Part shown: piece after piece, positions 1 through 8,483 of the stretch
Layout of the letters: each line of letters starts with the position of its first letter
How positions within the stretch are numbered: position 1 is the stretch's first letter
Source of the DNA: Zetaproteobacteria bacterium CG1_02_55_237
GTDB lineage: Bacteria > Pseudomonadota > Zetaproteobacteria > Mariprofundales > Mariprofundaceae
Length of the DNA: 64,000 nt
NCBI GenBank assembly: GCA_001871195.1
Contig: MNXA01000048.1
Span: 1 to 64,000 of the forward strand
Direction of reading: 5' to 3'
Notes under the pieces: generated by a model
What the model saw: the letters and a program-made list of their open reading frames with translations, nothing else
The model's database searches: none
What the model was told of the DNA's origin: nothing
Position numbers and translations under genes: made by a program

Positions 1-203
1 GTGAGTCGCAACACCTCGTCCACCGGGGCACACCGGCTGGATGCTTGCGTCAAACGCTTGTCCATCAACCCAGCTTCGCCTTCCCCCTGATAACGCTCTA
101 CATAACGCCGGAAGTTACGCTCGCTCATGCCGAGCAGTCGTCCCGCCTCTTCCTGGGTCAACTGGCCTCTCTGCCAACCACCATATGCCTCATCAAATCT
201 CAT
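1..203 (-). CDS. IS transposase, N-terminal part (runs off window)
   Basis: The minus strand reads MRFDEAYGGWQRGQLTQEEA and continues with a helix-turn-helix (LLGMSERNFRRYVERYQ) and AGLMDKRL to the window edge, 67 codons in all. This arrangement is typical of the DNA-binding N-terminus of ISNCY/IS481-like DDE transposases; the catalytic core lies outside the window. The start at 203 is chosen because AGGAGGT sits 7 nt upstream; an in-frame ATG at 239 is also possible. Family assignment is from remembered motif similarity. It borders the AT-rich segment and suggests that segment was mobilised or is decaying. Confidence 0.75.
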   Translation of the reverse strand, partial: MRFDEAYGGWQRGQLTQEEAGRLLGMSERNFRRYVERYQGEGEAGLMDKRLTQASSRCAPVDEVLRL

Positions 204-243
204 CTTCCTGACCTCCTGTAACACTGTCGTTCGTCTCATCTCT

Positions 244-262
244 GATTACCTCTCGGGTAATC
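244..262. repeat. Perfect 7-bp inverted repeat upstream of the transposase
   Basis: GATTACC and GGTAATC flank a 5-nt loop (TCTCG). It lies just upstream of the transposase start, where an IS end or a transposase operator would be expected. No second IS end is visible in the window, so its role is open. Confidence 0.4.
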
Positions 263-466
263 TTCAGACCGGACAACTTATGAGCTACTGATGAGGACAG
301 GTTATGTGCTGCCGACAGACTTGCGCCCGAAGATTGCCCACATGACGTTTCTTGGATACCCTAGAGTTCCGAGAGGAGACTTTCTGGGAGTGAATGACGA
401 TAAATTTATAGCCAATATTCAACGGCAACGGCACAGCTCATGGTTCGTTGAGAGGTTTTTAAAGAC

Positions 467-1396
467 ATGCAGCTGAAGTACCAATTAATTGAGGATATTT
501 TTGATAAGCATTTTCCGTCGGCGAAGCAAACAGATATCGAGGATTGGCTCTTAGGCAGTATTTTGGGATGGTGCGAAACAGGCCGCATTGATTCATTTTG
601 TCCGTTTGAGGATTTTTTCCCAAGTTTTGAAAGTGAGGAAAGAAATCTTGCCGTGATTGGTATGAGCCTTGGACATAACAAACAACTTGAAGAAATTTAT
701 TCCCCAGCGATTCTTTTCGGCAGGGCTCTATCAAACATTGTCGCTAGAAAAGAATTATATATCCATAATATGCGGGCATGGCGTTTCACACTCTCAGTTG
801 CAAGAGAAATGAATCTTGACCAAATCTCAGAAACACTTGCAATATTGATCGGCGATGAGAATTTTCGGCAAATAGGAGCTGATGATGGGTATTCTCTATT
901 CAGAGATGCCTTTGAGGTTGTGGAAAGCTTTGGGCCAACGACGCAGACACTAGAGTTTTGGAAAGTGACATTGGCGTATATTCATGAGCATCCATCGCTT
1001 TCTCTTCGCTTGCTTTTAAAGTTGGTTAGGGCATATCCACAAGATTGGGCGGAGAATGCAACGGAAAGCCGAATGTGCCAGGCTTTGAAGGATTACAGGC
1101 GCAGTCAAATGGAACTTCTTGATACACTTCCAGATGAACTCATTCTGGCAGCGAAGGAGATAAGTGACGCTGTAAGCGATCAAGCCTATTGCTCAGGCGT
1201 TGGAAAAGTTTTGGCAGCCGACGTCGGGTTTCTTTTAGATGAGGATAGAATTAGAAGCATTCTTTCTTCCTTACGGCCAGAACCAAAACCCGATGGGGGT
1301 TCCAAAAAGGGTATAAGCAACTATGGGGCGCTAGTGAGGAATCGACTAAGGGATCGGGCGCGAAGAAAACCAGCATTTTTGCAGAGGGCAGCATGA
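467..1396 (+). CDS. Unknown 309-aa protein, first gene of a two-gene accessory operon
   Basis: I do not recognise a family. The product is cytoplasmic by appearance: no signal peptide or membrane segment, mostly predicted helix, with a basic C-terminal tail (VRNRLRDRARRKPAF). The start ATG has GAGAGG about 11 nt upstream. Its stop overlaps the next start as ATGA (1393-1396), so the two genes are almost certainly co-translated and their products may act together. Base composition is clearly AT-richer and codon choice differs from the housekeeping genes after 4.1 kb, which with the neighbouring transposase points to horizontal acquisition. A helical partner or adaptor of the second protein is a guess. 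Confidence 0.7.
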   Translation: MQLKYQLIEDIFDKHFPSAKQTDIEDWLLGSILGWCETGRIDSFCPFEDFFPSFESEERNLAVIGMSLGHNKQLEEIYSPAILFGRALSNIVARKELYIHNMRAWRFTLSVAREMNLDQISETLAILIGDENFRQIGADDGYSLFRDAFEVVESFGPTTQTLEFWKVTLAYIHEHPSLSLRLLLKLVRAYPQDWAENATESRMCQALKDYRRSQMELLDTLPDELILAAKEISDAVSDQAYCSGVGKVLAADVGFLLDEDRIRSILSSLRPEPKPDGGSKKGISNYGALVRNRLRDRARRKPAFLQRAA

Positions 1397-3789
1397 CCAA
1401 AGACAATACGGCGGCACTCTCGCAGGCTAAAGCGTGGATGGTTTTTGCAGAGAGGTTGAATGAACATGTATCGCTAGATCGCAAGACGGCCAATTTTCTT
1501 GCTGAGGATCCGGATCATTTCGTTTTCTACGCTGTAGATACCGATGTGGTTATGTGCTTTACAAGTCCTTGGAATCTGGGTTTAGGATCTTCAAAATCCA
1601 GTAATAGTCCATCCGCAAAACAGATGCCTTATGGAGTGATTTTTCCACCAGATCAAGGTGATGCTGAAGCAGCAAGTGGAATTACTTTCGCAATAGCTAA
1701 GTATGTTTTCTTTCACCTTTCTGATTGGCCGCTTTTTCAACTGCCGACCCATGCAGAAGAAACCAGACGTGTATTTGATGCAGCTGCCTATAAGGCAATT
1801 GGGTACAACGAAAGCGTTCGCACAATGCAGGAACAACTCAATATATTGACTGAAGCTACCAAACCGACTGAGAAGAAAATAGATAACATGATAGAGCAGT
1901 TAGCAAAGGAAATGGATCAGGGAGGTAGCACGCTCAGGAGGCAGGTTGTTAATATTCTTGATCAACTTGAACCTCTGGTCATCGGCCGCGAAAAAAGCGC
2001 GGCAGTTGAGATGGAACGATATCTAAGACTCTTGCTTGAAGGGTCCCTCGTATCCACTGATGAGACGCAACAATTGATTGATGATAGCGAAGGCTTATCC
2101 GATGTTTTAGCGGCTTTGGAAAAGCCTCAAGGATTATTCGAATGGATTGAAGAAAGTGGCGAGGAAATCGGGTGGATGAAATCCTTGGAAGAGGAACACG
2201 CTAGATATACGGGGAAGAAACAGGGTATTGTCCAGATTGAGGCTGATGCCAAGGCTTTGGCCCGCTTGAGTGTGATAAATAAAAAGCTTGAGCCATTGGG
2301 TGGAAGGATGATCCTGATATCTGGGGCTGCTGCAATTCACAGGGCTGCAAAAAGCAAGGATGGTAATTTCCACGAGAAATACATTCGTCATTTTCATAGC
2401 TTTGTTCCGCAAGCGTTTCTTGAAGCGGAAAAGAACTTAAATTCATCAGCGGATAAAATTTCTGGCAACGTCCGAGATACTTTTGGTTTTCGAACTCTGA
2501 CGCGAAGGCCCACATCAGGGAACAAAAGTGAGGTCTTGTCAAAATCGCGTTTCAGTCATTTGTTATCCGGTGATCATGAGCCTTTCAAAAAAATCGAAGA
2601 TGACTGGGTTGATTTTAGAAAACGGATTATTCGATCAGCAGTAACTAATGCGATATCTCAACAATTTTATTTAGTTCGAGAGGCTGCTAATTCTGAGTCA
2701 GGCGACGAGCATCGTTTGAAAGAAATGTTAAAGGTGTTAGGGAGAAAAATACAGGAAGACGTTTGGAAAGAGCGCCTCTCTCTAGCTGCAGAATTTGCAG
2801 CAACAGGAGTTGAATTTCTGCTGACGCTTGGAGTTGCATCTGCACGAAACCCACCGGATGTTAAATTTGAAAGCTACGTGAATGCAAACAGATTATTTCA
2901 AACACTACGAAGCGCAACCAATCTAATAAATTTGGATCCACCGTTCCGGGAACAACTTAAAAAATTAGAGGGAGATTGTGTTTCGAAAGAAGTGGGGCTT
3001 AATGATTTGGGCTATGTCCACTTCATAGTGTTTGCCGGTATTTTTGCAGCCGCGAACCGATGGGGTATTACCGCAGACTTGGCTAGCAATGCTATTGAGA
3101 TTGCCAATACGAACCCAAGCACAAAAAAAGGTGGTGGAATCTCGGGCAGAGAAGCTTACTATTTGAAAAGTTCTGCCCTTAGGTTAACTGCCAAAAACAC
3201 AAAAGATTTTGAGGAAGCTCGCAAAGCACTCCAGCAAGCTCGAAATGCTTTGGAGCAAGATAAAAAAAGAGGGGTTCATATATCCAAACTTCGCTTCGAT
3301 GCAGAGGAAATAGCTACAGAGATTGGAGAGTGGCATTTCCTTGCCGTGAGAGAGAAACTGCCGTTTATCGATGCATGCAATTTTGAAAAATCATCAGACC
3401 TCTTGGACCAAGTGCTTCAGTATCAGAACGATGATTACCCTCTTTTAATTCAGTGTTCAGTAAATGGTATTCAGATGGCTTCGATTTTAATGCAGGTTGA
3501 TCAGCAGATTTTAGAAAATTCGCCATTGTTTCTTGAAAGAGTAAAGAAATTTCGACAGGTAATGATAGATACGCTTAGGCAAGAGGGTGAAGGAAAGGTT
3601 AGGAAAACGTATCTTATGAAGACTTACGGAATGTTCGCGGACATTCTGTTAAATAGATGTAGTGAGATCAAATCACCGGTGAATAAGAATAAATTGCATC
3701 AACTGTTTTTAAATCCTGATATTTCGACTAAATATGATTTAAAAAGATATTCAGCTCTTCGGGAGCTGTGTCAGAAGTTAATATCCTGA
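1393..3789 (+). CDS. Large protein with a PIN-like nuclease domain and helical-repeat C-terminus (putative)
   Basis: 798 aa, no signal peptide. Residues 44-53 (VFYAVDTDVV) resemble the first strand and catalytic Asp of PIN domains. Residues 283-292 (EADAKALARL) followed by 306-311 (MILISG) resemble the second acidic helix and last strand. The usual acidic residue after that strand (TGD/SxD) is replaced by small residues (ISGAAAIH). Between these parts lies a long helical, Glu-rich insert (about 130-270). From about 570 the sequence is Ala/Leu-rich helical repeat, TPR-like (ALRLTAKNTKDFEEARKALQ). The gene is translationally coupled to the upstream 309-aa gene and AT-rich. A toxin or defence nuclease is plausible from domain pattern and location; the function is unproven and the PIN call is by eye only. 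Confidence 0.55.
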   Translation: MTKDNTAALSQAKAWMVFAERLNEHVSLDRKTANFLAEDPDHFVFYAVDTDVVMCFTSPWNLGLGSSKSSNSPSAKQMPYGVIFPPDQGDAEAASGITFAIAKYVFFHLSDWPLFQLPTHAEETRRVFDAAAYKAIGYNESVRTMQEQLNILTEATKPTEKKIDNMIEQLAKEMDQGGSTLRRQVVNILDQLEPLVIGREKSAAVEMERYLRLLLEGSLVSTDETQQLIDDSEGLSDVLAALEKPQGLFEWIEESGEEIGWMKSLEEEHARYTGKKQGIVQIEADAKALARLSVINKKLEPLGGRMILISGAAAIHRAAKSKDGNFHEKYIRHFHSFVPQAFLEAEKNLNSSADKISGNVRDTFGFRTLTRRPTSGNKSEVLSKSRFSHLLSGDHEPFKKIEDDWVDFRKRIIRSAVTNAISQQFYLVREAANSESGDEHRLKEMLKVLGRKIQEDVWKERLSLAAEFAATGVEFLLTLGVASARNPPDVKFESYVNANRLFQTLRSATNLINLDPPFREQLKKLEGDCVSKEVGLNDLGYVHFIVFAGIFAAANRWGITADLASNAIEIANTNPSTKKGGGISGREAYYLKSSALRLTAKNTKDFEEARKALQQARNALEQDKKRGVHISKLRFDAEEIATEIGEWHFLAVREKLPFIDACNFEKSSDLLDQVLQYQNDDYPLLIQCSVNGIQMASILMQVDQQILENSPLFLERVKKFRQVMIDTLRQEGEGKVRKTYLMKTYGMFADILLNRCSEIKSPVNKNKLHQLFLNPDISTKYDLKRYSALRELCQKLIS

Positions 3790-3844
3790 TTTCCCTGAAT
3801 GTTTTCTTAGAATTCTCAACAAAATAAGAATCGGGGAACTCTAG

Positions 3845-4006
3845 TGTACAACTGTTCCTGTAAATCATGCCGCGGTGCATGAGCTTTGCCATCTTAAGCA
3901 CCATAACCATTCACCTGCTTTCTGGGATGAAGTAAGCAAACTCTTCCCTGACTACAAAGAACAGCGTCGCTGGCTGCGCCGGCATGGGCGGCTTCTGGAC
4001 CTCTAG
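3845..4006 (+). pseudogene. 3' relic of a YgjP/DUF45-type metallopeptidase gene
   Basis: An open frame between TAG at 3842 and TAG at 4004 has no start of its own and encodes 53 codons with VHELCHLKHHNHSPAFWDEV, then LFPDYKEQRRWLR. This is the zinc-binding HExxH helix (3878-3892) and the C-terminal part of the YgjP/DUF45 (M48/SprT-like) metal hydrolase family. The upstream two thirds of such a gene is absent, so it is a 5'-truncated remnant. Genes of this family are often found in type I restriction-modification loci, which suits an eroded defence island, but no hsd gene is visible. Confidence 0.75.
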
Positions 4007-4062
4007 TTCCGCCTTATTTTCCTTACTGTCTTTTACCCAGCACAAAGATGCATAAGTAAACA

Positions 4063-4077
4063 GTTGCAATATGCAAC
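4063..4077. promoter_or_regulatory. Palindromic operator candidate before marR
   Basis: GTTGCA-ATA-TGCAAC is a perfect 6-bp inverted repeat ending 35 bp before the marR ATG. MarR proteins bind short palindromes in their own promoters, so autoregulation of the 4113-9769 operon through this site is likely. This is inference from position and symmetry. Confidence 0.5.
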
Positions 4078-4112
4078 AGATATGCTTAGTGTGCGGGCCA
4101 TAGGAGATTGCG

Positions 4113-4568
4113 ATGCATCATTTAATTGCGGATTTTCAGCTGGAACAGGCCATTGGTCTGAATGTAAACCGAACGGCATTCCTCATGACCGAGGAGATTG
4201 CCAGGCGTTTTGCCAGGCATGACTATCCACTGTCGGCTCAGGATTTCGGCATTCTTTTTCGTCTGTTCAAGCAGGGGCCGAGAACGCAGGTTGAGATTGC
4301 GGCCTTGATGATGCGTGACAAAACCACCATCACCCGCCGCATCGATGGGCTGGTGAAGAAACAGCTTGTCGAGCGCATGCCAGATCCGGACGACCGGCGT
4401 TATTTCCGGGTAACCCTGACCGAACAGGGGCATCGGGCGTTGGAGGTGATGATTCCTCTGGTGCGCGATTTTCAGCAGGAAGTGCTCAGTGATATTCCTG
4501 ACGAAGAGAAAGCCATCACGATCAGGACGCTGCAACAGATTTCAGAAAAATTAATCAAACTCAAATAA
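4113..4568 (+). CDS. MarR-family transcriptional regulator
   Basis: 151 aa with the MarR winged helix: LSAQDFGILFRLFKQGP, then TQVEIAALMMRDKTTITRRI (recognition helix) and the wing LVERMPDPDDRRYFRVTLT, ending in a dimerisation helix. MarR dimers repress nearby operons and respond to phenolic or other small ligands, or to oxidation. It is the first gene of a run of six same-strand genes with short gaps, so it very likely controls the cytochrome/RND export operon behind it. The ligand cannot be read from sequence. Confidence 0.9.
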   Translation: MHHLIADFQLEQAIGLNVNRTAFLMTEEIARRFARHDYPLSAQDFGILFRLFKQGPRTQVEIAALMMRDKTTITRRIDGLVKKQLVERMPDPDDRRYFRVTLTEQGHRALEVMIPLVRDFQQEVLSDIPDEEKAITIRTLQQISEKLIKLK

Positions 4569-4578
4569 GGAGAACACC

Positions 4579-5049
4579 ATGAAAAACACCAAACCACACT
4601 GGATTGCCATTGGACTGCTCTCAGCCCTGCTGATTGCAGGAGCGTTTAAGGTGATCGTGCTTGGCAACACGGAACCTGCTGAAGACGGGCGTACCGCTTT
4701 GATTTTGGAACCAGCTGAACGACAGGCTGTTCTGGGAGAGATGCGCATGCTTCTGGAGGCTAGCCAAACCATCGTCGAAGCACTGGCCAACGACGACCTG
4801 GCCGCTGTGGAAGCAGCGGCAACACCGCTCGGCAGTGCTGCTATTGCCACGGTTGATTTCAGCCTGCGCGCCAAGCTACCCCTCGAATTCAAGAAGCTCG
4901 GCTTTGGCACACACTATGCCTTCGACGATATCGCCAAGATGGCCAAGGAGAAGCAACCCGCCAAGCAAATTCAGTTGAAACTGGCCGACACCATGAACAA
5001 CTGCATTGCCTGCCACGCCTTGTATCAACTCCCTGAAAAGAAGATATAG
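4579..5049 (+). CDS. Membrane-anchored class II cytochrome c (c'/c556-like)
   Basis: 156 aa. An N-terminal hydrophobic segment (about 8-30) serves as signal or anchor, followed by a helical periplasmic domain. The single heme motif CIACH is only about 12 residues from the C-terminus, the position characteristic of class II cytochromes c (c', c556), which are four-helix bundles. AAGGAG lies 7 nt before the start. It follows marR by 10 bp. Its role may be electron transfer, or binding NO or another small ligand; which of these cannot be told. A cytochrome inside an RND transporter operon is unusual. Confidence 0.8.
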   Translation: MKNTKPHWIAIGLLSALLIAGAFKVIVLGNTEPAEDGRTALILEPAERQAVLGEMRMLLEASQTIVEALANDDLAAVEAAATPLGSAAIATVDFSLRAKLPLEFKKLGFGTHYAFDDIAKMAKEKQPAKQIQLKLADTMNNCIACHALYQLPEKKI

Positions 5050-5055
5050 GGAGAT

Positions 5056-5295
5056 ATGGCGATGACCACCGAACGCGTTATTCGTATAATTGCAGGCGCA
5101 TTTATCATGTTGTCTGTCTTTCTCAGTTCGATCTATAACGGCTCCGTTCTGAATGAACCGACCTGGCTGTGGTTCACACTGTTTGTCGGTGCCAACCTGT
5201 TCCAGTCAGGGTTCACCCGCTGGTGCCTGATGGAAAAAATCCTCATCAAGCTCGGCGTTAAACCTGGCGGCGCCTGTGGCAGCTGCGAGAGTTAG
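5056..5295 (+). CDS. DUF2892-type small inner-membrane protein
   Basis: 79 aa with two hydrophobic segments separated by a short turn (VIRIIAGAFIMLSVFLSSIY and WLWFTLFVGANLFQ), then GFTRWCLMEKILIKLGV and a Cys-containing tail (GGACGSCES). This is the DUF2892 pattern, often found fused or next to rhodanese genes in sulfur metabolism. The CGSC tail could bind metal or be redox-active. It lies 6 bp after the cytochrome gene, in the same operon. Function unknown. Confidence 0.8.
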   Translation: MAMTTERVIRIIAGAFIMLSVFLSSIYNGSVLNEPTWLWFTLFVGANLFQSGFTRWCLMEKILIKLGVKPGGACGSCES

Positions 5296-5334
5296 TATCT
5301 GCAATGTCAGATGATTCATAAGGAAGGAGAAACG

Positions 5335-6141
5335 ATGATGAATAAAACTGTCTTTATGCTGTTGGGTGCCATGCTGTTGCTGGTTGGGCCCATCTTTGCC
5401 GCAGAGCCGACCGGGTTGGAAATCATGCAGCGTGTGGATGCACGGGATGATGGCGATGACCTGATCCAGAAAATGAAGCAGCGCCTGGTAGACCGTCGTG
5501 GCGATGTGCGTGAGCGCGAGATGATTTCGTTACGCAAGGATTACGGAAAGGACAGTAAATCGATCACCTATTTTCTGGCACCATCCAATGTTCGCGACAC
5601 GGCATTGTTGACCTGGGACTACGATGGTGTCGAAAAGGACGATGATCAATGGCTTTACCTTCCGGCCCTGAAGAAGGTGCGTCGGATATCATCATCGGAT
5701 CGTGGCGATTATTTTATGGGTACCGATTTCACCTTTGAGGATATCAAGCAGACGCCGGAGCTTGAGGATTACAACTGGTCATTGATTGGTTCGGAGAATC
5801 TGGACGGTCACGATGTGTGGCTTGTCGAGGGCGAACCGAAGACGGATGATCTAAAGAAAAATCTGGGTTACTCCAAAACGCGCTACAGTATTCGCAAGGA
5901 CATCAATATGTATGTCCGGGTCGATTTCTGGGATCGTAAAGGACAGCTGCTGAAGCATCTTGTTTCCGAAGAGATCAGGCAGATCGATGGTATCTGGACA
6001 GCCATGCGTGGCACGATGACCAATGTGCAAAGCAGCCACCGTACAGAACTCTCGTTTTCGGATCACCGCTATAACTCCGGTTTGAATGACCGCGTGTTTT
6101 CCGAGCGTATGCTCAAGCGCGGATATCGTGAAAATGAATAG
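5335..6141 (+). CDS. LolA-like outer-membrane lipoprotein-sorting protein
   Basis: 268 aa. The start is set at the first ATG of the ATGATG pair because AGGAAGGAG sits 5 nt upstream; an upstream in-frame ATG at 5311 lacks such a site. Signal peptide KTVFMLLGAMLLLVGPIFA with cleavage near AAEP. The mature part (LEIMQRVDARDDGDDL, WDYDGVEKDDDQWLYLPAL, GTDFTFEDI) matches the uncharacterised LolA-fold family that is usually encoded next to MMPL/RND exporters. It likely carries a hydrophobic cargo, lipid or lipoprotein, across the periplasm for the adjacent transporter. The cargo is unknown. Confidence 0.85.
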   Translation: MMNKTVFMLLGAMLLLVGPIFAAEPTGLEIMQRVDARDDGDDLIQKMKQRLVDRRGDVREREMISLRKDYGKDSKSITYFLAPSNVRDTALLTWDYDGVEKDDDQWLYLPALKKVRRISSSDRGDYFMGTDFTFEDIKQTPELEDYNWSLIGSENLDGHDVWLVEGEPKTDDLKKNLGYSKTRYSIRKDINMYVRVDFWDRKGQLLKHLVSEEIRQIDGIWTAMRGTMTNVQSSHRTELSFSDHRYNSGLNDRVFSERMLKRGYRENE

Positions 6142-6176
6142 GCACGTATCTCTCAAACAATAGAAGAGGAATCGTT

Positions 6177-8483
6177 ATGCAACGAATCTTTAACTGGGTT
6201 CTCACCCATCCGAAATCGGTCCTGCTACTGCTGTTGCTGCTGACGGGTCTGGCGGTCAGCCAGTTGCGCCATATCTATATTGAAACCGATATGGATGCGA
6301 TGCTGCCGAAGCACAGCGACGCTTATATCAACAAACAGGTGCTGGAAGATCGCTTCGGCAGTTCGGACATGGTAATTATAGGTGTCATTAACGATGAGAA
6401 GGATGGTGTTTATAACACGCATAGCCTGCGTCTGGTTCAGGAGCTGACCGACTGGCTGGCGGAGCAGCCCCAATTCCGAACGCTGGCGCTGAACGATCTG
6501 CTGTCGCTGGCTACAATCAAGGATATTCGTGGTTCCGATGCCGGGCTTGATGTTGAGAAATTCATGGATGGCGTGCCTGAAACGCAGGCCCAGATCGACC
6601 ATCTGAAGCAGCGCATGCATGAATTCGGCATCTATGAAGATGTGATCGTCTCAGCCGATGGCAGTGGCACCATCTTTGCAGTACGCCCGATGCCGGATTC
6701 CAGACATCAATATGCCGAAATCTACGATCTGGTGAAGGCCAAGGTGGCAGAGCTTGAAGCGCGCGGGGGAGCCGAACATTTCTTTATCTCCGGTCGCCCG
6801 GTGATCGAAGGCGTGTTCGGTGCTTATATGCCTGCAGAAATGAAACGTATGCAGCCGCTTATCATGGGGCTGTTGTTGCTGTTGCTCTATCTCTCATTCC
6901 GTACGCCGCGCGGCATGCTGTTGCCGATGGCGGTGGTGTTAATGGCCGAGGTGTGGACGTTGGGCACGATGGCTGCATTGGGTGCTCCGATTTATACAAT
7001 TACCACCATGCTGCCGATTCTGATTCTTGCCATCGGTATTGCCGATGCCGTGCATTTTCTCAGTCGCGAACGCTTGCTGGCGCATTATCAGGCCTATAGC
7101 CATCGCAAAGAGCGCCTTGTGGAGGTGATGCATGAGTTGTGGAAACCCATGCTGATGACCTCAATCACCACCGGTGCAGGTTTTCTTTCCATGCTGGCTT
7201 CAGACCTGCCGCCGATACGCGATTTCGGTATGTTTACCGCCATTGGTGTTGTTTATGCCCTGTTGATTACCATGTTGTTATTGCCGGTTGCGCTGATGCT
7301 GCTGCCGGAGAAAGAGAAGCACGCCGAGCGTAAGCCTTTGTTTTCGGCTTACGTGGAGTGGCTGGGCACAGCCGTGCTGGCCTATCCCAAACGTATCATG
7401 GCCTTTTTTGCCATTCTGCTGCTTCTGTCGGTGGTTGGTCTGATGAGGCTGGATGTGAATGCTTCACTGGTAGATCAGTTCAAGCCGGGTGACCCCCTGC
7501 GGCAGGCCGATAAAATGCTGAACCAGCATTTTTCCGGCACCACCAGTCTGGATGTCATGATCGACACAGGTCGGGAGAATGGTCTTCTTGAGCCGATATT
7601 TTTGCAGCATCTGGTCGATCTGCAGATGGAGATTGAAATGGACCCGATGGTTGGCGACAGCTCTTCAATTGCTGAGTTTTTGAGAACCATGAATCAGGCC
7701 CTGCATGCCGATGATCCGGCCTGGAATCGTGTACCTGAATCATCTGATATGGCGGCACAATATCTGCTGCTCTATTCATTCTCCGGCGCGCCGGATGATT
7801 TTGAAACCTTTATCACCGGCGATTACCGTCAGGCCCACGTGCGTATCAATATGAAAACGGACGAGACGAAGGTCGTGGCGGCATTGCTGGAGCGGTTGAA
7901 GGATAAAACCGAGAACTGGTTCCCGGAGGATCAGGGCTACAAGGTGGAATGGGCTGGCACTGGTTTTACGGTGTATCGTCTGTCGCAAATGATTATCGAG
8001 GGTCAGATTGCCTCGCTTGCCGTCTCCATCCTCGTCATTTTTCTGCTTTGCTGGTGGATGTTCAAGCGCCTGCTGATTGCGACCATTGCCATGATTCCTG
8101 TGACGCTCGCCGTGACGGTAAATTACGGCATGATGGGTCATTTCGGCATTCCGCTTGATATTGCTACTGCGCTGACAGGGGCGATGGCGCTCGGCATCGG
8201 TGTTGATTTTGCTATCCATTACCTGCATCGCTTCCATGAGGAAAGCATGGCCGGAAACAGCTATGCAGAGAGTGTAATCAATACCAACCGCAGTGTAGGT
8301 CATGCGGTTTTGTTCAATGCCTTTGTGGTGATCGGCGGATTTCTGGTGCTGCTGTCGGCAGCATTCTATCCGCAGATGAAGCTGGGCGCGCTGATTGCCG
8401 CAACCATGATGGTTTGTTATCTGGCGACCTGTTATCTGTTTCCGGTATTGCTGGGCTTGGGCAAGCATAAAATCAAGGTATGA
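6177..8483 (+). CDS. RND-superfamily (MMPL) exporter
   Basis: 768 aa with two repeats, each a transmembrane helix (about 12-30 and 405-425), a large periplasmic domain and a five-helix bundle (about 220-375 and 610-765). Conserved helix segments are ILILAIGIADAVHFLSRE and AMALGIGVDFAIHYLHRF, the pseudo-repeated 'GIGxDxxIH' signature of the MMPL/SSD-type RND family. These use the proton motive force to move lipids or other hydrophobic compounds. A LolA-like carrier lies upstream and a DUF1302 barrel downstream (ATGA overlap), which suggests a full inner-to-outer membrane lipid route. Substrate not deducible. Confidence 0.9.
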   Translation: MQRIFNWVLTHPKSVLLLLLLLTGLAVSQLRHIYIETDMDAMLPKHSDAYINKQVLEDRFGSSDMVIIGVINDEKDGVYNTHSLRLVQELTDWLAEQPQFRTLALNDLLSLATIKDIRGSDAGLDVEKFMDGVPETQAQIDHLKQRMHEFGIYEDVIVSADGSGTIFAVRPMPDSRHQYAEIYDLVKAKVAELEARGGAEHFFISGRPVIEGVFGAYMPAEMKRMQPLIMGLLLLLLYLSFRTPRGMLLPMAVVLMAEVWTLGTMAALGAPIYTITTMLPILILAIGIADAVHFLSRERLLAHYQAYSHRKERLVEVMHELWKPMLMTSITTGAGFLSMLASDLPPIRDFGMFTAIGVVYALLITMLLLPVALMLLPEKEKHAERKPLFSAYVEWLGTAVLAYPKRIMAFFAILLLLSVVGLMRLDVNASLVDQFKPGDPLRQADKMLNQHFSGTTSLDVMIDTGRENGLLEPIFLQHLVDLQMEIEMDPMVGDSSSIAEFLRTMNQALHADDPAWNRVPESSDMAAQYLLLYSFSGAPDDFETFITGDYRQAHVRINMKTDETKVVAALLERLKDKTENWFPEDQGYKVEWAGTGFTVYRLSQMIIEGQIASLAVSILVIFLLCWWMFKRLLIATIAMIPVTLAVTVNYGMMGHFGIPLDIATALTGAMALGIGVDFAIHYLHRFHEESMAGNSYAESVINTNRSVGHAVLFNAFVVIGGFLVLLSAAFYPQMKLGALIAATMMVCYLATCYLFPVLLGLGKHKIKV

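Larger units (their letters stand above)
3790..4112. other. Island boundary region without an intact gene
   Basis: 323 bp between the accessory operon and marR. It holds only the metallopeptidase relic at 3845-4006 and the inverted repeat at 4063-4077. Base composition shifts toward that of the host genome here, so the edge of the acquired segment probably lies within it. No att-like direct repeat was recognised. Confidence 0.5.

Noticed and set aside
291-476. 61-codon open frame before the island operon
   Set aside because: No ribosome site, no recognisable motif, and it overlaps the start of the 309-aa gene.
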